DNA of 64,000 nt from Oryzias latipes (GCF_002234675.1 NC_019868.2:4496433-4560432); one strand, 5' to 3'. Counted from the first letter of the stretch, positions 23,039 through 35,060 are shown. Notes: generated from the letters alone by a model not told the origin. Numbers and translations are program-made.

Positions 23039-23780
23039 TAGATGGAGAAAAGGGGTCAAGTCACAAATCTGCTTCTGATTCTCATCTCATTCTAGGTCTA
23101 GTGTGTTGTGAGCCTGCATTTTGGATTTTTAGTTTTTACAAAGGATGGGGTTCAAAACCTTCATTGAGTTTCTGCTCTCAACCTTCTATGTTGGGTTCGA
23201 CCACACTAAGGCAGCTCTACCCAGGAGGCAGTGACAACAAAGTTCCAAACCCAACGAGGGTCTGTTTGCTTACAAAAGTTGATCATAAATCAATTTTCAA
23301 TCAAACTTCTTCAGGACAAAAACATGTCAGTATGACAGCAGCTCACTAACCCACAGCAAAGGCTCAACAGATAACACTGTGAGGTCACCATGATGTCATC
23401 GTGGCAAGGACTCCTTTTTACAGCAGGGCACCAATCAGTGCCAGCTGGATTCCAACGTGCAGCTCATCCGTCTGCAGAGGGAGCAGAGAGAACTGGAACG
23501 CAGAGATCTTTTGATGTTTGAGGAGCTTGGGTCGTGTAGAACACAGCTGCCTCTTCACCTCCATGCAGGGGGGAACACTTCCAGCAGCTGCTTCTTGCAT
23601 CAAGGCTCCAATCTGCTTCTGTTCTTGAGCCCTGGCAGCACAGGCTCAGAGGAGAAGATGGATCCATGAGGCTGCATTTTCTGCAGCATCTGCTTTCATG
23701 GAAAGGTGTGATGAAGGGAGCAGAGATAAACCGGGCTTTCATCAGAACCACAGGATTAAAAAGACTGACAAGCACTCCCA
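23039..23780. other. Intergenic DNA between the Tc1 element and RNF103
   Basis: No gene or defined repeat is recognised. Open frames around 23457-23775 lack any family resemblance and lie just past the RNF103 polyadenylation signal. Confidence 0.5.
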
Positions 23781-24323
23781 GTAGTCCTTCACAGATCTTT
23801 ATTGAACTCTAAATATTTAATGTTGCTAAAGTCCACCAGCAAAGGTTACACACAACTCCAGTATTTAACACAGCAGGGCGGAGGGAGGAGGGGGACTCAG
23901 CAGTTCTGGTGCAAAGTTCTGATCCAGATCTCGGTCTACTACATTTCTTCTCGACTTCATGACCTCCTAAGGTGGTTCTGATATGAGACGAGCAGTGTGC
24001 TGGACTCTGGTTCCGGCCGTTTCTCCAGGACAAGGACTTTCTGGTTGTGACAATCATTGGGATCTTCTCAACAGCTCATCGTCTGAAGATGTTCAGCAAC
24101 ACAAACGAAGGAGACACAGCGAAGCTCAACGGACAAACACATCAGAAACCTGAAGATCTGCTGATCCGGCCCCATCGAGGGCTGGATCCTCGAAAACCAA
24201 GTTCTAGATCAGGACTTTGGGTTGCTGCTGCTGCAGGTGGAGCCTCAGCACTGAAACCTGCTTGGTCTGGATTAGGGGGAAATTATCAGGACCACCATCT
24301 TCTTCCTTCACCTAAAGGCCGGG
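23781..24323 (-). other. Probable 3' UTR of RNF103
   Basis: The stretch follows the RNF103 stop codon on the minus strand. AATAAA (minus strand, 23798-23803) is followed by a G/T-bearing stretch, so cleavage near 23780 is likely. This gives a 3' UTR of about 540 nt. Confidence 0.6.
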
Positions 24324-27300
24324 TCAGTCCAGAGGGGGGGTTACGGCACTCTTCTTCTTGTAGCTGGGCCAGCGGCATACTGGGCAGCAGTGCCTGCCGG
24401 CGGCCAGCCACACCACGATGCAGTGCTGGTGGAAGGCGTGGCCACAGGGCAGCCCCATCAGCAGCTCGCCGCCCTCAAAGTTCTCCAGACACACCACGCA
24501 CTCGGAGCACGGCAGGACAGAAGGGGGCCACTCCGAACAATCACAGAGCTCCCGGCCGGACACGCCCCCTCCTCCATCCTCAGGCTTTCTGTTGACTGAT
24601 GATGATGATGATGCTCCTTCTTTGTGACAGCCACTGTGGGGCGCCAAACCGGTAGACACACTGTAGTCGTGGTGGCCTAAAGGGGGCGGGCCTTTACTGC
24701 CGTCTCTGCAGGGACCTGCAGGAGGTGAGGGGGTGTCCACCGACAGCCTCCAGGTGGGTAAAGCCTTCATGTAGTCCATATTCACTAAGGGGCGGAGCCA
24801 TAGGTCCGGAAATGCCAGGCGCTCGAACAGGAAGCTGGGATCATCCTCCCAGTCCGACAGGTCCGACGGAACCTGCTGGAAGGAGGTGATGGGGTGCAGC
24901 AGATAGGAGGCGTACCAGTCCCACAGGCTGGCCAGCCACTCCAGATTGGTGGAGCTGTCCTCCTGGCTCCTGGATCCGCAGCGCCGCTTCTTCTCAAAGT
25001 AGTCCACCAGCAGGCCGTGGGCCAGGTACGTGGACAGGAAGAGAGCAGGGTGGGACGAGTAGAAGATCCAATCGGCTCTCACCAAACTGGCCAGCGTGGT
25101 GGTGTCGGCGTAACGCAGCAGCTTCAGGCTGTAACCATACAGAGAGTCCAAGTAGGGCAGCTGCAGCAGGGCCTGAGGGGTGGGGAGGGGCAAAGGTGTT
25201 CAGACAAGTCAACCAACTGATCGTTGTTTCTACAGGCTGCTAGTAAATGAAAGAACCAAATAGTTCATGTTAAAAAAATGACTGAGTGAACAGGGGGCGG
25301 GGCTAACCACAGTGTCCAACAGACTGGAGCCAAACAAGAGGGCGGGGCCTAAAACACCACATGGATCCATGACTTCTTACCAGCACGGGAAGCCAAGACA
25401 CCAGCAGGATGGAGTTGTAGGTTCCCAGAGTTCGGATCAGAACCACAAATCGTTTAACAGTTGCTCCCTATCAGAAAGAACATGTTAGACACCAGCACCA
25501 GCTCTGTAGTGACAATATTATGAATTTTATTTCATCATAGTTCTCCACATTAGATGGAGCCAGAACTTTTGCAGTTTCTGGGTTTAAGGCAGCAAAGCAG
25601 AGAAGCTTAAGCAGTTCCTGTAATTCAAGTGACATGTTCCAGTATTTGCAATGAAACAATCTGAACCTCTGTGTTAAATGCATAAGTGGGGTCTAAATGA
25701 ACAGGAACAGTCACATGCCCAATATCTGCAGCCCTAAGATCATTGCTACCTTCAGCAGAGATGTGTTAGTGCAACAATGTGCTGAAAATCCTGACTGAAA
25801 CTACTCAAAGATCCTTTCTAAGCAAATGCTCATAAGGTTGATCTGCAACCGTTTTATTAAAGGACATATATTAAACCAATCAGGCTTAAATTGCATTTCT
25901 GAGTGTTTCTTTTTGCAAATCCTTGTGAATCCGGAGCAGATTTTAGAAATAGAGCGACATAAAAAACGCTGGGTGGGCCACAAGCTTCCTGCCCTGCTCC
26001 ACAATGGAGAGGAGAAAAGGGGGCGGAGTTGCTCTGCTCCAACATTTTTGCCCACAACTCAAAGATGAATTTCTGATGAACTCTCTGCAGAAACTATGTC
26101 CTAGAAAACGACAGGTTATTAGATTTGGGCTAAAGCGGCATCATCATATTTGAAAGACCACTGGGAACAGTTTTACAACAGATCAGAAGATGATTGGACG
26201 TTTGGGAATAAAGGGGGGGGGGTCAGAAGTTGGCCTGTATTTAGATAGAGCTTGTGGAGGAGGAGTCGACCTTTTAGGTAGAGGTTTAGTAACACAAACC
26301 TTGAAATCTCGAGGAACGTTGTGTGATAAAGACATATTGATCAGGTTTAAAATTCATGTTCATCGATCACTGAAGGTCTGGTTCCTGATAAACTATCTGC
26401 TACAATATTTGACAGGTTGTCCTAAAGTTCCTCCTCGATGGATCACGTAAAGGGTTCCTCTGAGTTCCCGTTCACGTAGGACACGCAAACCTGTATGAAC
26501 TGAATCTCACCTGAGTGATGAAGAGATCCATCCAGGCCAGCAGGTTGATGAGCAGCAGACTGAGCACAAACAGGTCGTTGACTTCAGGCTGGACCGAGCG
26601 CAGGAACACGTCCATGGACGCCAGGGACAGGAACTCCCCAAAACTAGGAGGCAGGGTTGAAAGTGGCTTATGAGAACTGATGTTTGGCGTCTCTGGGACT
26701 CCTGTTAAGTACTTACCTGTTGCCATAGTGATAGGTGCCTTCAGGCATCTTCAGAATGTAGGCGGGGCTTCGTGTCACACCAATAGCCGATAGGCTGCTG
26801 AAGTTGCTCCAGCGACAGACGTCCACAAAGATGAAGTCAATCCTGCCGGTGAATTTGACGGACAGCGAGGAAAAAAAGGCAGGCGGCTGCGGCAGGCGGG
26901 CGAACAGAAACATCTTAACGGGGTGATCCGAGTCAGAGCGCCACTCCTCCATCAGCTGGTCGGAGCGGCGCAGTGTCTTGATCCGGTGGGCCACGTGGGA
27001 TGTGATCCAGCGAAAGATGTGCTCCGTGTCCATGCGCCATCCGTCGTATTCTTTCAGCATAACCTTTCCTTTTGACGCTGACGTCTGCGGAGCCGACATG
27101 ACCAGGGTGGAGCGCTGCCAGCCTCGCTTTATGCACGACCTGCCAAGGAGGTGAGGGGGGGGGGGGGGGGGGGGGGGGGGTTACACGAACAAATAAAGCC
27201 ATGGATGAACAAGAGGTCCATTTAACCTTCTTAGTTTGAAACAGAGGAACCCGAGGCCTCACCTGTGGTCACTGGAGCAGTTGAAGGTTCCAGTTCTTAT

Positions 27301-29112
27301 CCCAAACTGGGACACTTTCTGAACCACCTTCCCCCAGCTGGACTTGCTGAGCGGAGCTTCTCGATTCTGGGCGATGACCTGCAGGGACAGACGGGTTGAG
27401 GGAACATTTCTCTGGACCACGTATCCAGCTCTGAAAAGGACTGAGAGGATCCAGACCAGCTGAATGCCGCTCCACTTTAAAATGTTACATAAACCAAATG
27501 GAAATTTGTGCATGCAAACAACGGAATTTGGATGTGCCGTGGTTGGCGCTCTTGATTCTTTCAAGTCCCGGCTGGGGGACCTGAAACAGAACACTTTGTG
27601 TGTGGAGTTTGCATGTTCTCCCCGTGCATGCGTGGGTTTTCTCCAGGGACTCTGGCTTCCTCCCACCATCCAAACATCTGCTTCATAGGTTCACTGGTTA
27701 CTCTAAATTGTCCATAGTTGATCTTATCTGCTTATTTATTCTATTAGTTTTAATACATATGATTTTATGTATTTAATTTCATTTTATGCATTTAATCTTA
27801 TCCTCGGTCTTTTGTTTTTATATTCATCTTATGTCTTTAATTTTAGTATCTTATCAGGTTTTTAGCCCCAGTGTTTCTTATGGGGGTCTTTCCTGCCTTG
27901 ACTTCCCGGCTTGGTCGGTGGTTGTTGCCCTTGCTGGGGCAGCTGGAGTTTAACATAGCAGCCTCACGTCTGTGAATTGGACCCCTTGCTGTCCCGGTGT
28001 GGGTGGGCACTGCGGCGATGATCCTACGGCCGAGCGGACTCCTGGCATGAAGAGATTCCCAAGTACTGTTTCGTCACAGAAGAGCCAAGCCTTACATTTC
28101 TTTTAGTAGTTCCTTTTATCAGTATTCATTGTGTGTGGGGTCGTATGTTTTAACGGAGGGGAGTGGAAAGGGTGGGTTGGGTTTTTATTATAATACTGTG
28201 TTTTGTTTTGTTTTTGTTCTAAATGTTAAAGCGCTTCTAGTTGTGCAATGTATGGGAAGCACATTTTTTTGTATAGAAAGGTATAGGTGTGTGACCCTGC
28301 GACAAACTGGCGACCTGTCCACGATGTCCCCTGCCTTTGCCCTCAAGTGGCTGGGATAGGCTCCAGCAGCCCCGTGACCCCGAAAGGGAACAAACGGGTT
28401 TAGAAGATGAATGAATAAAATTGGTGTTCTTTAGTAAAGTCTATCTTCTCACCCTTCTTAAGATAACTTGGATGCATCTTTTGCCGGCTCCAGATCCTCA
28501 AAAGAGAAACCTGGGGTTTTACCTGAACCAGCCAGATGCCGTCTTTGGTGTCCTCCACCAGCTCGTAGAAGTGCGCCTCCCCGTTGAAGAGAGTGGTTTC
28601 AACATCTCCAGCCTCCGATTGCTCCTTCTCCTTCTTCATGGCCGAGTATAACTCCCCCTGGGTCAGCTCTCCTGTCAGGAACAAAGATGGAGAACAGTCA
28701 AGGACGGGTGTCGTCTTCCTGTTCAGATCTTCATGCAGCTGCTTTCAGTTAACCCTGATGAAATCTAAGACCTCCTTCTGTTTCAGCTTTAGATTTACTA
28801 CAGAAATGTTGAATTTAAGGCCATAACGGCTTGCCATACAGCGTTGTGTTTGGGTTTCACACATGTGGACCGGGACCGAGCCTCACCGGACTTCTCCACC
28901 AGCTCGCTGACGTCCTTCCCCCCGGGCAGTCCGGGGTGTCCGAGTCCCCGGCTCTCCAGGATGGTCTTCAGCTTCTTGTAGCTCAGCGTGACCGGGTCCA
29001 CGAGCTGCGTGGCGAACACGCCGGTCTCATACCAGACCACCGCCTCGAAGATCCGGCTCAGCACGAACAGAACCACGAAGTACAGCAGCAGGAAGAAGAG
29101 CTTCAGCCACAT
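24324..29112 (-). CDS. rnf103: RNF103, ER-membrane RING-H2 E3 ubiquitin ligase
   Basis: RNF103 (KF-1) is a multi-pass ER ubiquitin ligase linked to ER-associated degradation. Exons: 28887-29112 (ATG 29110-29112), 28523-28671, 27263-27378, 26717-27139, 26511-26643, 25381-25467 and 24324-25172; together 1,983 nt, 660 aa, against about 685 in human. The N-terminus MWLKLFFLLLYFVVLFVLSR is a signal anchor. FYELVEDTKDGIWLVQV and FGIRTGTFNCSSD mark the conserved lumenal part; hydrophobic segments follow in exons 5-7 (VNDLFVLSLLLINLLAWMDL, WIFYSSHPALFLSTYLAHG). The C-terminus carries a RING-H2: CVVC, then CGHAFHQHC, then CCPVCRWPSYKKK. All junctions are GT-AG with matching phase. Intron 2 holds nested retroelements (27585-28415), intron 5 a family-B repeat. 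The acceptor tract before exon 4 is a 26-nt C run. A damaged inverted copy of exon 2 lies at 30040-30310. Confidence 0.97.
25854..26200 (+). repeat. Dispersed repeat family B, copy 1
   Basis: Contains 'gatgaatttctgatgaact', 'ctgcagaaac' and 'tgaaagaccactgggaac'. The same ordered blocks occur at 37930-38225 and, inverted, at 58490-58665. It is inside RNF103 intron 5. No coding potential; the type is unknown to me, most likely a non-autonomous transposon. Confidence 0.55.
27585..28415 (+). mobile_element. tRNA-derived SINE-like repeat, split by a LINE tail
   Basis: The left part has the hallmark 'tggagtttgcatgttctccc' block, the right part 'gcgacaaactggcgacctgt', 'tgggataggctccagcagcc' and 'gtgaccccgaaagggaac', ending in GAATGAAT. 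Copies are at 30480-30815 and 45095-45340. A foreign segment, 27719-28282, interrupts it. It lies in RNF103 intron 2. Confidence 0.75.
27719..28282 (+). mobile_element. L2-like LINE 3' UTR inserted in the SINE-like repeat
   Basis: The segment shares long stretches with the 3' part of the LINE at 36640-37600, for example 'ttttagtatcttatca', 'cttgctggggcagctgg' and 'aagcgcttc'. It is only the untranslated end, so it is a severely truncated insertion. The interruption splits the host repeat exactly within the phrase that reads continuously at 45160-45200. Confidence 0.75.
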
Positions 29113-29540
29113 CTTTGCGGACGCTGGACGGAACCACGAGCCGGATCTGAAACGGATCCTAAACTCCCGGACCTGCTGCTGGGCCGAGCGGCTCCGTCAG
29201 AGCTCCATGGTTGGCCCGCCGGAGTCCGGCATCAATCTGCGGCGCCGATGGCTATTTAACCCGCTCGGCTGGTTTCGGGAGGCCTCGGATGTGTCCAAAA
29301 CAAAAAGGCCTCGGACGTCACCCGCAGAGAAGTCCCGCACGCTCACGCAGTCCCACGACACGACTGCTCGATGCGGGCCGAACCCAGCGGGCCTCTGTCA
29401 CCCGCAGAAACACTGGCTGGCTCGGATCTTTCCGAACCGACCGGACTCTGCAAACTCCACTGTAGACGTCAGGCAACGTGCAACAATGATGTCATCACGT
29501 AAAAATGTCAACTCCTGCTGGTATGGCAAGCCGTGCGTCC
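29113..29540. promoter_or_regulatory. RNF103 upstream GC-rich region
   Basis: GC- and CpG-rich sequence directly upstream of the RNF103 ATG, without a TATA box that I can see. This is the likely promoter and 5' UTR. Open frames crossing it on the plus strand are composition artefacts. Confidence 0.5.
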
Positions 29541-30039
29541 ATTTTCAGTGACAGAGTTAGTCGTTCTCAAAACAAATGCGTTTCTTCTTCTCGGACACTC
29601 AAGGTTATAAAGTACAAGTGAGAATAAAATAGATTCTCACTCGTAGGGACGATTATTTGTTAATTTCTAAACAAAAGTCTGTTTCTGTCGCTTAAAGCAT
29701 GAATGAGCGAGTGACATTTTTTTGACATTTCACACCTAACATCTGTGAGTTGTCCCAAACCTTTTGTGCTCATTACAGAATACAACCTTTTGTGTAACAC
29801 GGTTGTAGAAGAGGGTTGCACATGGTCTAGTTGTTAGCACTCTTGCTTTCAGCTTCAGAAACAGGGGCTTCTTCTCCATCTTTTTCCACTGCTTACTTGC
29901 GTATGTCTGCCACCCTGCCGTTAGAAGAGGCTTGGTGCAGATCTCGTAAATTGAGCTCCAGGCGTTTGTGTCACATCTCTATCCTGATACATGAAAGACT
30001 TGGTGTCACATGACTCCGGCAGGAGTTATTCCCAGGTTT

Positions 30040-30310
30040 GAGTTTGGCAAGCCATTTTGGCCTTAAAGTCAACACACGTCAACATTTTTGTAGTAAATCT
30101 AAAGCTGAAACAGAAGGAGGTCTTAGATTTCATCAGGGTTAACTGAAAGCAGCTAGATGAAGATCTGAACAGGAAGACGACACCCGTCCTTGACTGTTCT
30201 CCATCTTTGTTCCTGACAGGAGAGCTGACCCAGAGGGAGTTATACTCGGCCATGAAGGAGAACGAGCAATCGGAGGCTGGAGATGTTGAAACCACTCTCT
30301 TCAACGGGGA
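30040..30310 (+). pseudogene. Inverted partial copy of RNF103 intron 1 / exon 2
   Basis: Read on the plus strand, this is an approximately 97% identical copy of RNF103 sequence 28578-28840 (minus strand): the end of intron 1, its acceptor, and most of exon 2. Differences include a few substitutions, a three-base loss in the 'aagaaggagaaggag' stretch and a small insertion near 30075. The copy stops abruptly at 'caacgggga', so the exon's donor is missing. It is not a usable RNF103 exon because it is on the opposite strand and incomplete. Confidence 0.93.
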
Positions 30311-30479
30311 AGGAACGTGATCCGTACGTCACCACCAAATCAGAGTCCCTGTTAGAGCAAAGTTTGACCCAGTTTAACTTTTAACGCCTGTTCAATCGCC
30401 ACGTGTTTGGCACATAGAGCCTGAAAACGGATTTTAATCTTGAATAGCTTCTTGTGAGGCATTTAACAGGGAAGACATT

Positions 30480-30815
30480 TCACTGGTGTTAGTGTGGCCA
30501 CTACCAAAGAAGTGGCAAGACACTTTGCAGAGAGTGGTCTGAACATAGGTTCACACTGTGAAGGCCCTGGTTCAAATCCCAGCAGGGTCTTTCTGTGCAG
30601 TTTGCATTTTCTCTTCATGCTTGAGTGGATTTTCTCCAGAAACTCTGGTTTTATTCAAAATAATACTTCATAGGTTAATTAGTGTCCCTAGGTGTGTGTG
30701 TGTGTGTGACCTTGCAAAAGACTGGCGACCTGTTGAGGTTGTACCCCACCATAACCCAACAACAGCTGGGCTCCAGCAGAACGCCAAAGGGATTCAGTGA
30801 GCTCATGAAGTGGAT
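30480..30815 (+). mobile_element. tRNA-derived SINE-like repeat, old copy
   Basis: A B-box-like GGTTCAAATCC is at 30569-30579, preceded by a degenerate tRNA-like head. 'gcagtttgcattttctc', 'gactggcgacctgtt' and 'gctgggctccagcag' follow in the same order as at 27585-28415. A detached head with 'ctagttgttagcactcttgc' lies near 29820-29860. Confidence 0.65.
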
Positions 30816-31269
30816 GGAAGCTGTGGTCAGGAATCTTCCTGGAGCTGCAGGTACAGTTCTAGTTCTGAACTAGTTCACCCACATGACTGGAGATGTACAT
30901 CTGAGCCTGAGGAAGAGCAGCTGTAAATGGAAAAAGACAGACGGTTCTCCAGGCTGTAGGCACAAAGAATCTTCAGTTGGTCTTCAACTACGAAGGAAAC
31001 TAGACGTTTTTAAGCAGAACAAAAAAAAAATACGGCCGTTTGATTAATGAGATCAATTTATTTTTAAAAACATTTATTCCTCATAGTAACAACCCAGAAG
31101 ACACGTTTGGTAGAAGGCGGCTGAGGAAGCTCCAAGGCGGTGTGAGGGCTGGGCCGCTGGATGCCTGAACACCACGTGCCCTTCTCAAGGACCGCTGGTC
31201 ACTGTAGCAGCGCCCTGCACACCGACAGATTCAAGTTCATCCTGAACCTGGACGAGGCGACGAGAAGCC

Positions 31270-34200
31270 CTAACTGATGAGGAAGCTGCAAGGCAACGAG
31301 AACAGATGCAGTTCAGACCCGACATGTGCAGGTGGCAGGGGGGGAGAGGGGGCAGACTTACCTGTACGGGTAACCGTGGTACTTTGCTCTGAAGATGGAC
31401 AGCAGCCAGCTGAAGAAAACCACCACCAGAAAGATGCCTGCTACACACGTCACTGAGACACAAACACACAAACAGGTCGCATGACAACAGCACGGGGTCA
31501 CGTGACATCAGTGCAGGTCACCAAGCTGAAGGGGGCAGTACTTACTCTTCCTTTTTCCCACATCCATGTCACCTGTGGCAGCTTCACACAGCAGCACCAT
31601 CCCAGCTGTAACAGCACCATCTGATGGCAAGGTCAAGGGTCAAACAGGAAGTAAATGACAGCAACAGGAAAGGGCTGTTCAGTGGGAAGCAGCAGCTGCA
31701 TTGGTTTGTATACCAGAGCATAAACAAATTTCAGTTCATGATACCTCTAGTTTCTACAAACATGATCAAGTTTTCTGCTTGACAGGATAAGCAATCACTG
31801 AATGACAACTAGTGTCACCGCACAATGTTTTTGGAGTTCAGATATCTGAACTTGTCGGGTCAACCAATCAGAGACTCGCCTTTGCCCCAAGACCTGTGGA
31901 TAATGTGATCAGCTGGTGGAGTCCAAAACCAACATGAAGGAAAGCTGATTGTTCTCAACCTTAACTTTATTTTTACACTGACAAAATAATAAAAAGTCCC
32001 TTTTATTTCATTCTTTATAAATGTTGCCCTATTTGGACTAATACAGGACAGCAAGTCTATCAAACTGGGTCACAGAGAGGCAGAAGTACTGCTAAAAGCG
32101 TCCGTCATTCAGACTCAGCTCCAGCGGTAAATGGTGAAGCTCACCGTACTGTCAGAGTCTCTGAATGATCTGATGAATGGAGACGTGATTACTGATGCTC
32201 AAGTAGAGTAGACGCAAACTTGACGGGGCAATCGCATTTGGTGAGCATGCAGCATTAGACTATCTTTACATCTTCAAAGAGTTCTGGCTCCAAGTAAGTT
32301 AAGCACACCAGAAGTTTGAATGTATTTTTCAGAGATGATGTGTTAGCTTTAGCCGGTCCGAATTTAACTCAAGAAAAGTGTCAGAACTTCTGACAGCTGA
32401 AGGATACTGAAGAGCAGGACAATGTGAGTCTCAGCCACAAACTGGGCCTGGCTGCTGCCATGGATGTAACTCTGAAAACACAAGAACACTCCAGTGAATG
32501 CACACGCTCATGTGAGGCTCAGCTCAAGGTGCAGCTAACGCCGGATTTACTCTGGTCCGTCTGCGGTGTGTCTCCGTTGCGTTGACACAAAAAAAAAAAA
32601 AGTACAACGTTCATTAAACAATCTGAAGTTTCCATTGGACAAACCACTCCTCCAGACTGGAGACGTAACAGAGACAATGTAAGCTAACTGACGGTGGTGA
32701 GACGGACTCCCCACGCAATGCAAGGGAGACGCACTGCACACGGACCAGTGTAAATCCAGCGTCCGGTGTGTTCCGCATCACTGCTTACCACTTGGCCGGT
32801 GCTCGGGTTCTTGTGTGCGTACGGAGGTCCTCTGATGTGGTTCCACATCTGTCCTGAGGTCATGATCAAGGTGAAACACTGGAAAAAAAAAAAAACAGTC
32901 AGCTTCACACCGACCTCCAGAACTCCATGTGCACGCCTGCATGTATCCTTGTGTGCACGTGGACATGTGCACATACATATTTGAGTGTGTGGGTGGACAT
33001 GGGTATGTGCATGTGGACATGACTGTGCATATCGGTGCAGATTTACCAGCGCAGAGAAGGCCCAGACATTCTTGCTGAAGAGAAACTCCAGATTGTTCCT
33101 CCTCAGGTAGGCAAGCCCCCCAATCACAGCCAGCATGAATCCCAGCAGAAGGGGCCCGGCATAGTTAGGTGGCCGAATGATCCGAATCTGAAAGCACAGC
33201 AGGAAGTGTTGGAGGAGTGTTTGTGCTTTCCTAAGATGCTCACTCCATCTACTCACCTGTACGTCCGTCCTGTCGGCCACCCATCGAGCCAGCTGCTCGG
33301 CTGCAAAGCCTCGCACCTGCAGCTCGTATGTGTCTGACTTGCGCGGCTTCCCCTTGTACGGGAAGTGGATGAAAGTGGGAGCAGAGTTCATGTTCATCTG
33401 CAAACACAACATGGTTAGAAGGTGTGACACCTGGAGATTAGCTAACACAATAAATGTTTGTTTGAACTACTTTGTTTCACCATTGCTATTCTTAGATCAC
33501 GTTTTCACAAGATCAGGGAGAAACCGGACATGAAGTCACAGACATGTCAAACATCAGTTTCTAAATGCTTCAACAACTGAGTTCAATCAAGTTCCCACAG
33601 TTCCAGAATGTTCCTGTAGAGGGCAGCATTGCTCTTCAGCAGAGGTTTGGTTCTTCCTGATCCTCTCGTGAAAAACCTTCTGCAGACTTTGAACGAATGC
33701 AGCCTGGAGAAAGTAGCACCCCCGGTGCTACTAAAAACCTGTTGAGCCCCTGTGATGCTCATTGGTGCCAGGCATGTGCCTGTATCACAGTGTTGCCCTG
33801 AAGAGCATTAAAAACTCCTGCTCCAGAGGAGAGGAAAGCAGGGCTTCTGCAGGAGGCCAGCTCTACAGTGAGTGTTGGGTCTGTTTGTGCGTTTAGTCAT
33901 GTCACCTCAGGTGATCAGTTTAGACAAACACACAAATCAACTTACCATCTGGAAGACGTCCGATCCTTCATCAAAATCCACAGACGCAAAGAAGACCTTG
34001 TTGGTAAAGGCTGAGGAGTACCTCCAAGAATTAGCCAGCACCTGGAACTCCTCGTCTGCTTGTCTGAAAGAGAGAAGGCTTTATGTTGGCAGAAGCAGAT
34101 CCAGAGCATGGAGGGCGACGCACCTCTGGTTGCCACTCACCTGCAGACGCCACACTGCCTGTGCGGCTGCAGCGCCGTGAACATGATGACCATAGAGTAG

Positions 34201-34936
34201 TTTCTGGGTGGGGCCTTCACAAAGCGGCGAAACTTGTCCCCGTTCATCCTGATGACAGAGCGTTTGGAGGCCCATTCCATCATCTGGGAGACCTTCTCTG
34301 ACACCAGAGTCTACACACAGACACACACGCATGCGCACACGTTTGTAGCTTTTCATGAGCTCAGCCGGGATCCTTAGCAACAATAAACCTGCTGGAACAT
34401 CAAGATCAGCTGAGGTTCTAATCTAACTTGACACAGACAGGCATGACTACACTTAAAGTTATATATATTTTAAAAAAATCATTCATGATTTGCAGGAACA
34501 CTGACCCACATGTTTTGACCCAGAACTGACGAAAGATACATGAACTGCCGGGTGTAAATACGGCGGACCGCCCCCTATCCCTTTATCCTCCGAACCGGAA
34601 GTTGCCATTCACAAGCATTTTTTAGGTCTTTGGTTCTATGGTTTCGAATTTGGACACAGCCATAAGATAAGACATTAGATCCAGAATCGGCACACGTGAC
34701 TCATCGTCAGTAGTTTGATGTCTGTTAGTGCTACCTAAACAGCAGAAAGGCGCGTGCTGAAAGGCTGTGTGTTAGCTTTAGCCGGTCCGAAATTAACTCA
34801 AGAAAAGTGTCAGAACTTCTAGACAGGTGGTTCCGATAACGTAAATGCTCCTCACCTCTTTCTTTTTCTGCGCATGTCCGGGCTCGTGACAGCAAAAGAG
34901 TAGAAAAAGCAGAGAAAATAAAAGTTTGTCCCACAT
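31270..34936 (-). CDS. magt1: MAGT1, oligosaccharyltransferase oxidoreductase subunit
   Basis: MAGT1 is the OST3/OST6-type thioredoxin-fold subunit of the STT3B oligosaccharyltransferase in the ER, also described as a magnesium transporter. Exons: 34856-34936, 34141-34310, 33946-34063, 33257-33397, 33047-33187, 32789-32878, 32408-32471, 31546-31620, 31362-31452 and 31270-31285; 987 nt, 328 aa (human 335), all phases agree. A signal peptide starts [16 protein letters not shown]. The lumenal domain has the redox motif CGVC after TALQPHRQ, and [12 protein letters not shown] with the cis-Pro loop. Four hydrophobic segments follow, around [32 protein letters not shown] and [14 protein letters not shown]; the end is YHGYPYSFLIS. 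It resembles MAGT1 more than TUSC3 ([11 protein letters not shown]-like, [13 protein letters not shown]). AATAAA on the minus strand at 31073-31078 is a likely 3' end. Confidence 0.96.
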
Positions 34937-35060
34937 TCTGTTACAGCGCGCGCACACAAGCACGCGCTTCACTCCTGTCAGTGCCCCATTGGACAGCAGT
35001 CAGCCAATCACAGACGTTCCTATCTTCCGTGTTTACGACTGCTGCGCAGGCGCAATGGCA
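34937..35060. promoter_or_regulatory. MAGT1 promoter region
   Basis: Immediately upstream of the MAGT1 ATG are an alternating GC stretch (gcgcgcgc), CCAAT-type elements in both directions (ATTGG near 34989 and CCAATC near 35004) and a 'tcttccg' ETS-like motif. No TATA box is visible. Inferred TATA-less promoter. Confidence 0.45.

Noticed and set aside
23457-23775. Small open frames next to the RNF103 3' end
   Set aside because: No family resemblance, no splice structure and similar lengths on both strands, as expected by chance.
30227-30310. An alternative RNF103 exon
   Set aside because: It is on the opposite strand to RNF103, lacks a donor and is a partial copy of exon 2.
31270-34936. TUSC3 instead of MAGT1
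   Set aside because: The middle and C-terminal wording ([21 protein letters not shown]) is closer to MAGT1 than to TUSC3 as I remember them; a phylogeny would settle it.
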